A stretch of 16,419 nt of DNA from Halobacteriales archaeon SW_9_67_24. GTDB taxonomy: Archaea; Halobacteriota; Halobacteria; Halobacteriales; Halococcaceae. This document shows, piece after piece, positions 15,428 through 16,419 of this stretch. Location of the stretch: contig PXSV01000197.1 in assembly GCA_003022685.1 (NCBI GenBank), positions 1-16,419 of the forward strand, in the 5' to 3' direction. Positions within the stretch are counted from its first letter, which is position 1; every line of letters starts with the position of its first letter. The notes under the pieces are model-generated. The model saw only the letters and a program-made list of their open reading frames with translations. It searched no databases and was not told where the DNA came from. Both the position numbers and the translations under genes were made by a program.

Positions 15428-16419
15428 GCACGGGCGAGACGGTCGTCACGATCGTGCTCGGGACGCGACCCGAGATCATCAAGCTCGCGCCCGTGATCGA
15501 CGCCTGCGAGCGCTACGACGTGGGCTACAGCGTGGTCCACACCGGCCAGCACTACTCCGACGAGCTCGATACGGTCTTCTTCGAGCAGCTCGAACTCCCC
15601 GCGCCGGAGTACAACCTCGCGATCGGGTCGGGCTCGCACAGCGCCCAGACCGGCGCGATGATCGGCGCGATCGAGAACGTGCTCGTCGAGGACGAACCCG
15701 ACGTCGTGCTCGTCCAAGGCGACACCAACTCCCCCAACGTCGTGCTCGTCCAAGGCGACACCAACTCCGTTCTCGCGGGCTCGGTCGCGGCGAGCAAGCT
15801 CGACTGCGAGGTGGGCCACGTCGAGGCCGGCCTCCGGAGTTTCGATCGGCGCATGCCCGAGGAGGTGAACCGGGTGCTCGCCGATCACGCCGCCGACTAC
15901 TGCTTCGCGCCGACCGACCAGGCGGCCCAGCACCTCCGTCAAGAAGGCGTCCCGGTCGAGCGCATCACGGTCACCGGCAACACCATCGTGGACGCGGTGA
16001 CGGGCTACCGTGACCTCGCCGCCGAGAAGACCGAAGTGCTCGAAACCCACGATCTCCACGTTGGGGAGTTCTGTCTGCTGACGGCTCATCGCGCGGAGAA
16101 CGTCGACGACCCCGAGCGGTTCGCCAGCCTGCTGGAGGGGGTCGCCCGGTTCGCCGCCAGCTCCGGGATCGACGCCGTCTACCCGGTCCATCCGCGGGCG
16201 CGCGAGCGGATCGAGGCGTTCGACATCGACGTTCCCGCCGAAATCCGACTCGTCGAACCCCAGGATTTCCTCGATTTCCTCCGGCTCGAAAGCGCGGCGC
16301 GGCTCGCCTTTACCGACTCCGGCGGCGTCCAGGAGGAGGCGTGCATTCTCGGGACGCCCTGCGTGACGCTTCGTGACAACACCGAACGCCCCGAGACGGT
16401 CGCGGTCGGCGCGAACCGG
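15424..16419 (+). CDS. wecB: UDP-N-acetylglucosamine 2-epimerase, second copy, with 12-residue internal duplication (3' end outside window)
   Basis: ATG 15424, preceded by GGTGA five to nine bases upstream, opens a frame that stays open for 332 residues to the window edge. It is a WecB-type epimerase: VLGTRPEIIKLAPVI, HTGQHYS, the GDT motif, HVEAGLRSFDRRMPEEVNR, VTGNTIVDAV, TAHRAEN, YPVHPRARERI, and TDSGGVQEEACILGTPCVTL near the end. It therefore keeps the DSGG loop lost by the copy at 2884. However residues 94-103 (VVLVQGDTNS) are repeated at 106-115, joined by Pro-Asn, inserting 12 residues at a core strand and an active-site loop (the GDT Asp matches a catalytic residue of the E. coli enzyme, from memory). 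Whether the protein folds and works is uncertain. The two copies are clearly diverged paralogues, not recent duplicates. Product UDP-ManNAc would feed the dehydrogenase at 460. Confidence 0.88.
   Translation, partial: MSTGETVVTIVLGTRPEIIKLAPVIDACERYDVGYSVVHTGQHYSDELDTVFFEQLELPAPEYNLAIGSGSHSAQTGAMIGAIENVLVEDEPDVVLVQGDTNSPNVVLVQGDTNSVLAGSVAASKLDCEVGHVEAGLRSFDRRMPEEVNRVLADHAADYCFAPTDQAAQHLRQEGVPVERITVTGNTIVDAVTGYRDLAAEKTEVLETHDLHVGEFCLLTAHRAENVDDPERFASLLEGVARFAASSGIDAVYPVHPRARERIEAFDIDVPAEIRLVEPQDFLDFLRLESAARLAFTDSGGVQEEACILGTPCVTLRDNTERPETVAVGANR
15701..15768 (+). repeat. 36-bp tandem duplication inside the second epimerase gene
   Basis: Bases 15701-15732 are repeated exactly at 15737-15768 (32 identical bases, period 36), separated by CCCA plus flanking C. 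The period is a multiple of three so the frame is kept. The unit encodes VVLVQGDTNS. Complete identity of the copies, including synonymous positions, indicates a recent event or an artefact. Confidence 0.92.

Overview
The window looks like part of a haloarchaeal (Halobacteria) genome. It is GC-rich, the predicted proteins are acidic, it has two secreted proteins ending in the archaeosortase PGF-CTERM signal, a Tat/lipobox halocyanin-type cupredoxin, and family members typical of haloarchaeal polysaccharide loci. A halophilic genus such as Halococcus is possible but cannot be fixed from this stretch.

Left part (1-4719, + strand): one tightly overlapping nucleotide-sugar/polysaccharide operon. 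It runs from the end of a Gfo/Idh/MocA oxidoreductase through a UDP-sugar dehydrogenase, a membrane-anchored family-2 glycosyltransferase and a UDP-GlcNAc 2-epimerase to a NodB-type polysaccharide deacetylase. Each junction overlaps by 3-8 bases. The last two genes are broken, each by an internal lesion that changes frame and appears to have removed sequence.

Middle (4745-10469): a convergent ORF that is a chimera of a degenerate receiver domain and the C-terminal part of glutamate dehydrogenase; a FemAB/GNAT-like transferase on +; then three minus-strand genes. These are a polytopic membrane protein with four consecutive cysteines, a halocyanin-like copper lipoprotein ending at an 82-bp inverted-repeat element, and a DUF354 glycosyltransferase-like protein.

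Right part (10700-16419, + strand): two tandem paralogous PGF-CTERM surface proteins (the first frameshifted just after its signal peptide), an alpha/alpha-toroid protein, and a second UDP-GlcNAc 2-epimerase that runs off the window and carries a 36-bp in-frame tandem duplication across its GDT active-site motif.

Taken together this is a cell-surface/exopolysaccharide island: sugar-nucleotide supply, sugar transfer, trimming or modification, and anchored surface proteins. Two things stand out. First, there are five independent structural lesions (two deletions with frameshift, one gene fusion, one signal-peptide frameshift, one tandem duplication) in 16 kb, including damage to both copies of the epimerase. 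Second, a 23-bp sequence ending in ATAACAAAG occurs upstream of both surface-protein genes and upstream of the second epimerase. I found no rRNA, tRNA, CRISPR array or transposase.
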